From contig PQAG01000139.1 of assembly GCA_003104895.1 (NCBI GenBank), positions 25,265 through 31,476 of the forward strand: a stretch of DNA of 6,212 nt. Direction: 5' to 3'. Shown here in pieces: positions 1 through 5,879 of the stretch (positions within the stretch are counted from its first letter, which is position 1; each line of letters starts with the position of its first letter). A program made the translations under genes and the position numbers. Under the pieces are notes generated by a model that made no database searches, had not been told where the DNA came from, and worked only from the letters and a program-made list of their open reading frames with translations. The stretch comes from Nitrosomonadales bacterium (GTDB lineage: Bacteria > Pseudomonadota > Gammaproteobacteria > Burkholderiales > Sulfuricellaceae).

Positions 1-195
1 GCAGCACTCGTGACGAAGGATGGAGGAACAGGCGCCAATACTGCGCTGGAGGACGAGGCTTTCCAGAACAGGGTGCTGTTCTGGATCAACCTCTTCTATC
101 AGATTCTCATCGCAGCGGTTGTGCTTGGGCTCGGCGGCCACAGGCTGCTGGATCTGTATGCGACGTACCGTGATGGCAAAAAAGGAGGACATTGA
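1..195 (+). CDS. Partial: C-terminal membrane anchor of a probable periplasmic redox protein
   Basis: The reading frame is open from base 1 to a TGA at 193-195, giving 64 visible residues; the 5' part is outside the window. A GTG at base 10 could be read as a start, but it has no ribosome binding site and the frame stays open upstream, so a truncated longer protein is more likely. One hydrophobic helix lies at about visible residues 25-46 (starting VLFWINLFYQ), followed by a basic tail ending RDGKKGGH. By the positive-inside rule this places the tail in the cytoplasm and the missing N-terminal part in the periplasm, so it is a tail-anchored protein. No CXXCH is visible. The stop lies one base before the ATG of the b-type cytochrome gene, so they are co-transcribed. 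By context the missing part may be a c-type cytochrome, but that is inference. Confidence 0.75.
   Translation, partial: AALVTKDGGTGANTALEDEAFQNRVLFWINLFYQILIAAVVLGLGGHRLLDLYATYRDGKKGGH
181..188 (+). promoter_or_regulatory. Ribosome binding site for the b-type cytochrome gene
   Basis: AAAGGAGG ends 8 bases before the ATG at 197. It decides the start: the same frame is open from an ATG at base 20, but that would add an arginine- and serine-rich stretch translated from the preceding gene's coding sequence in another frame. Confidence 0.85.
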
Positions 196-196
196 G

Positions 197-919
197 ATGA
201 GCGGGCACGGCAATAAGGAAAGGGCCTTCGTCCGGCTCACGAAAAGCGAGAGAATTCAGCACGTCATTCTTTTCGTTTCGACGGGTTTGCTGATCCTCAC
301 GGGTTTCATGCTGATGGGCGAAGTATGGGCCATCAAGCTGTTCGGCTCAACCGCGAAAAGCATCTTCTACTGGCGCGGAATCGTTCATCGCATCGCTGCT
401 GTAGCGGTTACCGCAGTATGTTTCTATCACCTCTATTACGTGCTGTTCAAGGCCGACGGCAGAAGCTGGATCCGCGACATGCTGCCCCGGCTGAAAGATG
501 GGGTGGATGCCTGCCAGAACGTCATGTACATGCTGGGGAAGCGGGATGAGCGGCCCAAAATGGATCGTTTCACCTATCTTGAAAAACTGGAGTATTTTTC
601 CGTCTATTTCGGCATGTTCATCGTGATCACCACCGGAACCATGATGTGGACGCAGTCATATTGGCCCAAGTTCTACCTCGACGTGGCCGATGCATTTCAT
701 CTGGGGGAGGCGACCCTGGCTGCGCTGGCGATCATTGTCGGCCATATTTTCACGGTCCATTACAACCCGCATGTCTATCCGATGAACAAGGCCTTCATCG
801 ACGGAAACATTTCCGAAACCATGATGAAGGAAGAGCATGCGCTTTGGTATGAGCGGCTAATTGCAGAAGAAACCGGGCAAACCGCAAATGCCACAGAAGG
901 AGGGCGCGGCCATGCATAA
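197..919 (+). CDS. Four-helix di-haem b-type cytochrome, inner-membrane quinone-interacting subunit
   Basis: This 240-residue integral membrane protein probably carries two b haems and exchanges electrons between the quinone pool and c-type partners. Hydrophobic helices lie at about residues 21-40, 62-84, 132-151 and 169-188. The basic N-terminus and the basic loop at 85-130 place both ends in the cytoplasm. Histidines fit the FdnI (formate dehydrogenase gamma) pattern: H22 in helix 1, H64 in helix 2, and H168 and H183 in helix 4. The likely pairs are H64/H168 on the periplasmic side and H22/H183 on the cytoplasmic side; H78, H188 and H192 are alternatives. The start follows a strong ribosome binding site, and the gene begins one base after the previous stop. 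Its last 8 bases overlap the next gene. No iron-sulphur or molybdopterin subunit is visible beside it, so its partners are probably the flanking membrane proteins. The family call is from pattern recognition, not a search. Confidence 0.88.
   Translation: MSGHGNKERAFVRLTKSERIQHVILFVSTGLLILTGFMLMGEVWAIKLFGSTAKSIFYWRGIVHRIAAVAVTAVCFYHLYYVLFKADGRSWIRDMLPRLKDGVDACQNVMYMLGKRDERPKMDRFTYLEKLEYFSVYFGMFIVITTGTMMWTQSYWPKFYLDVADAFHLGEATLAALAIIVGHIFTVHYNPHVYPMNKAFIDGNISETMMKEEHALWYERLIAEETGQTANATEGGRGHA
897..904 (+). promoter_or_regulatory. Ribosome binding site for the trihaem cytochrome gene
   Basis: AAGGAGGG lies inside the end of the b-type cytochrome gene, 7 bases before the ATG at 912. It favours that ATG over the in-frame TTG at 861, which would add 17 polar residues ahead of the membrane anchor. 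Confidence 0.85.
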
Positions 920-1691
920 GGGTAGCGGCGCAAGCACGCCAAAAAAACTTCTCGTCCATTTCGTGATGCTGACGATAGGCATTCTGCTGGTATCTTTCTC
1001 GCTTTGGCTGGTCTATCTGACCTATTTCAAGGTCGCGCATCGCACCGGGGAAACACTGGCGAAAAAGGCCGTCTCTCGTCTGGACATGATTTACGAGCCT
1101 TTTCACGGCGCCGACGAGTCCGTGCTCGCGGGGAGCAAATCAAAATCATGGTGCCTGAAGTGTCACGAAGATTTATCGCACTCCAAATCCAAGGAAGTGC
1201 GGGGGATGCTCAACGCCCACTCGTTCTTCATGGCTTGCGAGGTTTGCCACATCGCCCCCAGGGAAGGCGAGCGGTTCGAATACAAATGGATACAGCGCGG
1301 CACCAGCATTCCCTTGGCCGAGCTGAAAGGCCCGCCGGGTGAATACGGCGGAACGATCATTCCATTCAAAATCGAAAAAGGCATCTCCAGGCGTCTGGAT
1401 GAAAATCCGGAAGCGCTGCAACTCCTGGATGAATCCGCGACCCATGAAAACGACGAAGACCTGCAAAAGCGCAAGATGCGCCTTAACACGGACATTCACA
1501 AGGAATTCTCGCCGAAACCCATTTTTTGTGACGAATGCCACAGGGAAAATGGGCCGCTGGATTTCTCACAGCTCATGTATTCACCACAGAGGGCGCAGCT
1601 TCTGACATTCGGCGAGGGGGCGAATGTCATCAAGCAGTACAAGGACTTTTACCTGCCTTCGCTCATGCGTAACGCCAGGAGAGAGCGGTAA
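912..1691 (+). CDS. Membrane-anchored trihaem c-type cytochrome
   Basis: A 259-residue protein with a short basic N-terminus (KK at 11-12), one uncleaved helix at about 13-38, and a periplasmic domain with three haem c sites: CLKCH at 81-85, CEVCH at 109-113 and CDECH at 206-210. H103, six residues before the second site, and H196, ten before the third, are possible distal ligands. The layout recalls NapC/NirT/CymA-type quinol-linked cytochromes, but those usually carry four haems. Here there are three, with a gap of about 90 residues between sites two and three that is charged and has no cysteine. No fourth variant haem motif is visible; the only cysteines are the six in the haem sites. It overlaps the b cytochrome gene by 8 bases, which suggests translational coupling and a shared complex that takes electrons from, or gives them to, the b haems. 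The NapC likeness is by eye; it may be a distinct family. Confidence 0.88.
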   Translation: MHKGSGASTPKKLLVHFVMLTIGILLVSFSLWLVYLTYFKVAHRTGETLAKKAVSRLDMIYEPFHGADESVLAGSKSKSWCLKCHEDLSHSKSKEVRGMLNAHSFFMACEVCHIAPREGERFEYKWIQRGTSIPLAELKGPPGEYGGTIIPFKIEKGISRRLDENPEALQLLDESATHENDEDLQKRKMRLNTDIHKEFSPKPIFCDECHRENGPLDFSQLMYSPQRAQLLTFGEGANVIKQYKDFYLPSLMRNARRER

Positions 1692-1922
1692 CACCATAGC
1701 AGCAGATTATTGACGGGGATTCTTAGGGGATGGGGCCGGCAGAGCTTAGGCCCGACGGATGAGAGGCCGTAATTGTTGAAGCCGTTTCAATAAAATCTGA
1801 ACAGGCAAAACCCGGGCAAGAAAGGCTGCTGGAATTTTCCGGGCACAAACGCCACTCCCAACCCCTCCCGGCCTCCCCTTGTCAGGGGAGGAGATAACCC
1901 CGCCCCGCCGGTTCGTGCCCCA
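1692..1922. other. Convergent intergenic region without a supported gene
   Basis: The 231 bases lie between the stops of two facing operons. Short frames here lack ribosome binding sites and recognisable protein features. The right half carries the palindromic element described separately. A weaker AT-containing inverted repeat, TTGAA-GCCGT-TTCAA at 1776-1790, is also present. No run of T follows either hairpin on either strand, so neither is a classical intrinsic terminator. Confidence 0.7.
1841..1920. repeat. Nested palindromic element between the convergent operons
   Basis: The core is a perfect 8-base-pair inverted repeat, CCTCCCCT (1872-1879) and AGGGGAGG (1884-1891), with a 4-base loop. 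Outer arms GGGCAC (1841-1846) and GTGCCC (1915-1920) pair perfectly, and after one mismatch AAC (1848-1850) pairs with GTT (1911-1913). The flanks of the core are C-rich on the plus strand. Position at the 3' ends of two facing genes suggests a bidirectional transcript-end structure, or a dispersed intergenic repeat of the REP or small non-autonomous element kind. No T-tract follows on either strand. The repeat status needs other copies in the genome, which cannot be seen here. Confidence 0.55.
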
Positions 1923-2951
1923 TCACTTGTTGTGACAGTTGAAACAAATCGGCTCCCCTCCTGTAATGCGCAGCCGCTTGAAGCCGTCAGCCCCACGGTC
2001 GGCACGCGCATAGCGCTGCACCCCCCGCTCGTGCGGATTATGGCAGGTGGCGCAAAAAATCCGCCCGGTCGAGCGATCCAGAGGCAGAACGATGTCGTGC
2101 TTCGCCTCAGACTCCTTGAGGTGTTTCAGTATCGCCTCTGGCGGCTTGACCAGATGATTCGGCCCATCACTATTCGAGTTCGGCGCATACCTGGCCCACC
2201 CCCCGCCGGGATGGGGTCTCCACGGATGGCAGCCAGTGCATAATTTGCTCAGGTCATCCGTTACATTAAAGCTCACATCATCTATGCTTTTCGCCTCACG
2301 CCGGTTGGGCGTCACGCTATGGCACACCAGACAGCGCTGGGTATTCAGTTCACCCTCGTCGCTGATCTGGTCGTGCGGATTGAGGCGCTCGTAGTGCGTC
2401 GGGTTGTGGCAGTTGAAGCACAGGTCGGTGCGCGCCTTGTAAGGCCCGCCACGGAAAAACCTCGGGTTGAGCCCTTTTTCCTCGAAGCGCTCCTTCTTGC
2501 ACTGCATCGGCAGATCATGGCAGGCGATGCAGGTCACCACACCCCCGCCGCGATTGATTGCCTGCCGGAACGCCTCGGGCATCCGGTCACGCTTCTCGGC
2601 GGAAGGCTCCATGCCCACCGCGTGGATATAGTTATGCACCGAAACCGTATCGTGGCAGTTGTTGCACAGCCCGTTGATGTCCTTTGCGCGCAGCTTCGCA
2701 TCGTTGCCCTGCGGCGTGCCGCGATGGCAGGCCCGGCATCCGCCGCCGTCCTCGCGCCAGTGAGGATCAGGAATCTGCTCAGCGTTTATCTTGCGCTGCC
2801 GCAACAGTTGTGGAATCTCGTCCACATGCTCAAACAGGTTGTTCTCGTCCCAAGCATTTTTTGCCTTCGCGTTTTCCGGCGGCGCAGCATTCAGGGAACA
2901 TGAAAACAGAGTCAACACGCACCACGCCCACCATCGTCCAGCTACCGCCAT
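1923..2951 (-). CDS. Secreted octahaem c-type cytochrome, probable periplasmic part of a porin-cytochrome conduit
   Basis: A 342-residue protein. An N-terminal signal peptide (hydrophobic about 8-20, probable cleavage after LNA at 20-22) sends it to the periplasm. Eight CXXCH sites begin at residues 72 (CRACH), 96 (CNNCH), 141 (CIACH), 178 (CFNCH), 207 (CLVCH), 238 (CTGCH), 300 (CATCH) and 336 (CFNCH). The last two form a C-terminal doubled-CXXCH module ending two residues after the final haem. Additional histidines such as H106, H110, H186, H193 and H285 could serve as distal ligands. One extra non-haem cysteine, C151, follows haem 3 closely. Size and context suggest it plays the part of MtrA or OmaB, carrying electrons into the barrel from the periplasmic side, but MtrA-type proteins have ten haems. 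The ATG overlaps the propeller gene's end by 10 bases; AGGAGGG at 2964-2970 is rather far (12 bases), so coupling may drive initiation. Confidence 0.9.
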   Translation of the reverse strand: MAVAGRWWAWCVLTLFSCSLNAAPPENAKAKNAWDENNLFEHVDEIPQLLRQRKINAEQIPDPHWREDGGGCRACHRGTPQGNDAKLRAKDINGLCNNCHDTVSVHNYIHAVGMEPSAEKRDRMPEAFRQAINRGGGVVTCIACHDLPMQCKKERFEEKGLNPRFFRGGPYKARTDLCFNCHNPTHYERLNPHDQISDEGELNTQRCLVCHSVTPNRREAKSIDDVSFNVTDDLSKLCTGCHPWRPHPGGGWARYAPNSNSDGPNHLVKPPEAILKHLKESEAKHDIVLPLDRSTGRIFCATCHNPHERGVQRYARADRGADGFKRLRITGGEPICFNCHNK

Positions 2952-4057
2952 GCACTCACCGCGCCCTCCTGGGTCACCACCAGCACGCCGCCATCACTGA
3001 TCGCCGGGCTGCCGAAGACGCCACCAGCCAGTTTCTGCTCCCAGGCTATCCGCCGCCGCTCCAGATCCACCCCGATCAGACGGCCATCAATGGTTGCGAC
3101 GACACCGATATGGTTGCGCCCGATGCTGGGGGAGTGCCGCACTTCCCCGTCCAGCGACATTTGCCACACGATCCTCCCATCCCCCATGCTCAGCCCGTAC
3201 AGCATCCCGCTACGGCTGCAAACATACAGCATGTCACCGACAGGCACCGGCGTTCCCTGCGGCCAGTCATCCAGTTCCGTGCGCCAGAGGATTGTTCCAT
3301 TGTCCGCCTGGAGCACATAAACATTGCGGTCGTACGAGCCCACATACACCCTTCCCTCAGCCAATGCTGGCGCGCCGTAGAGCGATGAACCCAGTTCGGT
3401 CTGCCAGGCAGGTTTTCCGGTATCGCGGAAAACAGCGTGCAGCACACCGTTCTTGGCGCCCACATATACCCGGGCCGCATCCGCCGCTGGGGAAGCGTAA
3501 ATGCCGCCATATTTGTAATCCTTGGCGCGGTAGCGCCAGACTTCCTTGCCGGTTTTCACATCCAGGGCGTAGAGAAACTGGTCCACGCTGCCCAGATAAA
3601 CCCTGCCATCACGCACCACCGGTGAAGCGACAATCCCTCCCCCTATCCTGACCTGCCAGCGCCGTTTGCCGTCGTAGGCGGCCAGCGCAGTCACCACGCC
3701 ATCCTTGGCGGCAACGATAATCAGGCCATCTGCGAGCGCAGGCTCGGCAGAGATTGGCGCGCTCGCCTGGAAGCGCCACAACATGCGCCCATTCCTCGCA
3801 TCCAGCGCGCTCAGGCGCTGATCGCTCCCCGCAACGAACACCATGCCGGCTTCGGCAACCGGCCCAGCGTACATCTTGCCGCCGGCGGCGCTCTCCCATT
3901 GCCGTGCCACTGTCCTGGCGGAAAGCGCATCCGGGCTCTGATGTTCGTGCTCCGGTCCGCCGCCAAGCATCGGCCACCCGGCCGCCAGCACGGGCAGCTG
4001 GCACGCGGCAAGCGCAAAAGCGAGGGCTACGCGTAACAAATCACAGGTGGAAGCCAT
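2942..4057 (-). CDS. Exported PQQ-type 8-bladed beta-propeller protein
   Basis: A 371-residue protein with an export signal and eight repeats of about 40 residues, each of the kind SPAVxDGxVYVGSxDGxLYALDxxTGxxxW. Blade-ending tryptophan segments include NGRMLW, DGKRRW, TGKEVW, TGKPAW, NGTILW, DGRIVW and RRRIAW. The last blade is apparently closed by the N-terminal strand that ends in RQW (about 52-54). This matches BamB/YfgL-like and quinoprotein dehydrogenase propellers. There is no catalytic dehydrogenase extension and no haem site, so a structural or assembly role is more likely than an enzyme. The signal is ambiguous: LAAC at 16-19 is a plausible lipobox, which would make it a lipoprotein, while VLA-AG at about 24-26 would fit ordinary signal peptidase. 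It sits between barrel and octahaem genes and overlaps both, by 17 and 10 bases. One could expect it to help barrel insertion or to hold the periplasmic cytochrome; that is inference. Confidence 0.88.
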   Translation of the reverse strand: MASTCDLLRVALAFALAACQLPVLAAGWPMLGGGPEHEHQSPDALSARTVARQWESAAGGKMYAGPVAEAGMVFVAGSDQRLSALDARNGRMLWRFQASAPISAEPALADGLIIVAAKDGVVTALAAYDGKRRWQVRIGGGIVASPVVRDGRVYLGSVDQFLYALDVKTGKEVWRYRAKDYKYGGIYASPAADAARVYVGAKNGVLHAVFRDTGKPAWQTELGSSLYGAPALAEGRVYVGSYDRNVYVLQADNGTILWRTELDDWPQGTPVPVGDMLYVCSRSGMLYGLSMGDGRIVWQMSLDGEVRHSPSIGRNHIGVVATIDGRLIGVDLERRRIAWEQKLAGGVFGSPAISDGGVLVVTQEGAVSAWR

Positions 4058-5870
4058 AATCCCGCCTCAACATAAGCATTAGGGACTTTTCCCGGAACGG
4101 TGCAAACTCCTGTTTTGCATCCCTGAGCCGGTAGCGGACACTTGCCTGCCACTTGCCAATGCGGTAATTCAGGTCAGATTCGACCGTTATTTTCTGCCCG
4201 GCTATGGATTCCTGCCCCTCGATCTGTTCCGCGCGCGCCAGTGCCGTCAAGTGCAGTGCGCTGCGCAGCCGCAAGGTGGCCCGCGCCTGCGCATAGCGCG
4301 TATCCAGGGCAACACCCTGGCTTTCGCCACTGGTGGCCCCGGCAGACAACATCAGACTGCTGGCTTCCGACAAGCGGTGCAGCCAGCCGAAATCCAGGCG
4401 CGCGCTTTGCGAGTCAAGGCCATAATAATAATAGTCGTAGGCGCTGACAGCATTCGTCCAGACCCTGTAGTCCTGCTGGTAGCGGCGGTATTCCGCCACG
4501 CCTTGCAGCATGTCGCTTGGGGTCAGCGCACTGGTTACACTGTAACGGATATTGGCCTCGCTGCCGCTGGGCTCCCCCACGGTCTGGCTCATGCGTAGCT
4601 GCAGAGAATCGGCATACAGCGGCGAATTCATCCGTGTATAACCGAGATTGATGGTATGCGTGGCGTTCTGCTGTCCAGGCAGGCTGCCTGCGCCTGCCGT
4701 CCCAGAGGTACCGGTCTTCGTCAGCGCCATCGTATAACCGCCGTTGACCAGATAATTTCCTATAGTGCTGGAATACAATATCCCGGCACTGCCGGAGGTC
4801 GAGCTGCCATCCTGCTCCAGGCTTGTGCCATCCACTGCTGACTCCGTCCTGTAAGTGCTCAGACCGATCGTGGCATTTGCCTGCCACTGGTCGTTGAAGC
4901 GGTAATTTACCCCGCCCGACAAATTTTGAGAAGCGCTCTGGCTCTCGCCAAAATTATTGAAGCCCAAACCGAGGCCGTAATAATGCCGGAATTTTTCGGT
5001 CTGCTGGATGTTCAACATGGTGTTAAGCCCAAGAAAACTGGACGCCCACTCCTGCCCGCTCCCCATGGCGCCCCACTGGTCGCTACGGTCGTAATAGGTG
5101 ACGTTGGCCGTCAGGTTTGCCCTGTCGCCAAAGAGCGAACGGTCGTTGAGATAAAAATAATCCTGGCGCTGGCGGCTGCCATACACCATCTCGTCCCATG
5201 CCGTATGCCGGTAGCCGTAAGACATGTCGGACTCCCCCCATTGCTTGGGCAACAGTTTCTGGTTCGCGTCCAAGCCGAACGAAAGGTGTTGTTCCGAGCG
5301 CGGCACCAGTGTGCTGCCGGACTCAGAACTCATACGATCCAGATAAAAACTGGTACGCCCCAGCCAGCGATTTTCCAAGCCCCAGCGTGCACCAAGGTTG
5401 CTTGTGGTGAGCTCGTAGGAAGGGCTCCAGAAGTCGGAAACGGTGTTCTGGCTGCGGTTGGCGTAAATGCTCAGAGGATAGGGCTTGTTGGCAAACCAAG
5501 TGGTGTTGAGGCGATAGCCGAGCATGTTGTAGCTGGTATTTCCGCCGACATCGTTCTCGGCAGTCTGGACATTTTCACGCTGCAAGGTGATCCCCGCGTC
5601 GAATGTGGCAAAACGGGGATCCCAGATAAACCCGCGGCCATTCAGATCGAAACGCGTTCGCAACCTCGTGCGGTCGCGAGTTCCATACTCCGATTCATAC
5701 TGGTAATCTTCGGCCTCCACGCCCACCGAGCCGTAGAAGGTCAGACGGCCCGCGCTGCCTGGCGATTCCGCCATTCTCAGCGCCATGACCGGCCCGGAAA
5801 AAAGGGCCAGAAGCGCGGCAAGCGCGCCCCCAGCCCTTATAGAGCCGCATCGGCCATCCCCCTTAACCAC
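4041..5870 (-). CDS. Outer-membrane beta-barrel of a porin-cytochrome conduit
   Basis: A 609-residue protein starting at GTG. A signal peptide (basic n-region, hydrophobic AALLALFSG, probable cleavage after VMA near residue 30) leads into almost continuous amphipathic strands with alternating hydrophobic residues, aromatic girdles and polar N/S/G-rich turns. I count about 26-28 strands by eye, ending in LRRDYGFHL, close to a C-terminal barrel signal although the last residue is Leu rather than Phe. The mature part has no cysteine, so it lacks haem sites and the N-terminal CXXC seen in Shewanella MtrB. Its size and cytochrome neighbours indicate the sheath through which a multihaem cytochrome crosses the outer membrane. 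The GTG lies 9 bases past the stop of the upstream cytochrome gene, in the same frame, with AAGG directly abutting it and no properly spaced ribosome binding site, so re-initiation is likely. The gene overlaps the propeller gene by 17 bases. An MtrB-like or other PCC-type family assignment needs a search. Confidence 0.88.
   Translation of the reverse strand: MVKGDGRCGSIRAGGALAALLALFSGPVMALRMAESPGSAGRLTFYGSVGVEAEDYQYESEYGTRDRTRLRTRFDLNGRGFIWDPRFATFDAGITLQRENVQTAENDVGGNTSYNMLGYRLNTTWFANKPYPLSIYANRSQNTVSDFWSPSYELTTSNLGARWGLENRWLGRTSFYLDRMSSESGSTLVPRSEQHLSFGLDANQKLLPKQWGESDMSYGYRHTAWDEMVYGSRQRQDYFYLNDRSLFGDRANLTANVTYYDRSDQWGAMGSGQEWASSFLGLNTMLNIQQTEKFRHYYGLGLGFNNFGESQSASQNLSGGVNYRFNDQWQANATIGLSTYRTESAVDGTSLEQDGSSTSGSAGILYSSTIGNYLVNGGYTMALTKTGTSGTAGAGSLPGQQNATHTINLGYTRMNSPLYADSLQLRMSQTVGEPSGSEANIRYSVTSALTPSDMLQGVAEYRRYQQDYRVWTNAVSAYDYYYYGLDSQSARLDFGWLHRLSEASSLMLSAGATSGESQGVALDTRYAQARATLRLRSALHLTALARAEQIEGQESIAGQKITVESDLNYRIGKWQASVRYRLRDAKQEFAPFREKSLMLMLRRDYGFHL
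4065..4068 (-). promoter_or_regulatory. Ribosome binding site for the beta-propeller gene
   Basis: GAGG on the minus strand lies 7 bases ahead of the ATG at 4057-4055, inside the final codons of the barrel gene. It supports this start, which also gives a complete signal peptide. Confidence 0.7.
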
Positions 5871-5879
5871 CCTTGAACG

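Noticed and set aside
20..196. In-frame upstream extension of the b cytochrome to an ATG at base 20
   Set aside because: The added residues are an out-of-frame reading of the preceding gene, rich in Arg and Ser, with no ribosome binding site; the ATG at 197 has a strong one and gives the expected short N-terminus before helix 1.
861..911. TTG start for the trihaem cytochrome
   Set aside because: It would overlap the b cytochrome gene by 59 bases and add a polar stretch ahead of the anchor; the ATG at 912 has AAGGAGGG 7 bases upstream.
1776..1790. TTGAA-GCCGT-TTCAA hairpin as a terminator for the plus-strand operon
   Set aside because: The stem is short and AT-containing and no T-run follows on either strand; it may be chance.
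1841..1920. CRISPR or tandem repeat
   Set aside because: There is a single nested inverted repeat, with no regularly spaced direct repeats or spacers.
2319..2903. A 194-codon plus-strand open frame opposite the octahaem cytochrome
   Set aside because: It is antisense to a gene with eight haem motifs and a signal peptide; valine- and leucine-rich runs arise from the reverse reading of the cytochrome codons.
2684..3388. A plus-strand open frame spanning the junction of octahaem and propeller genes
   Set aside because: It is antisense to both genes, rich in Pro, His and Arg without domain structure, and crosses a well-supported gene boundary.
4926..5876. A 316-codon plus-strand open frame opposite the barrel gene
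   Set aside because: It is fully antisense to a convincing barrel gene, has no ribosome binding site or recognisable domain, and its composition reflects the complementary codons.
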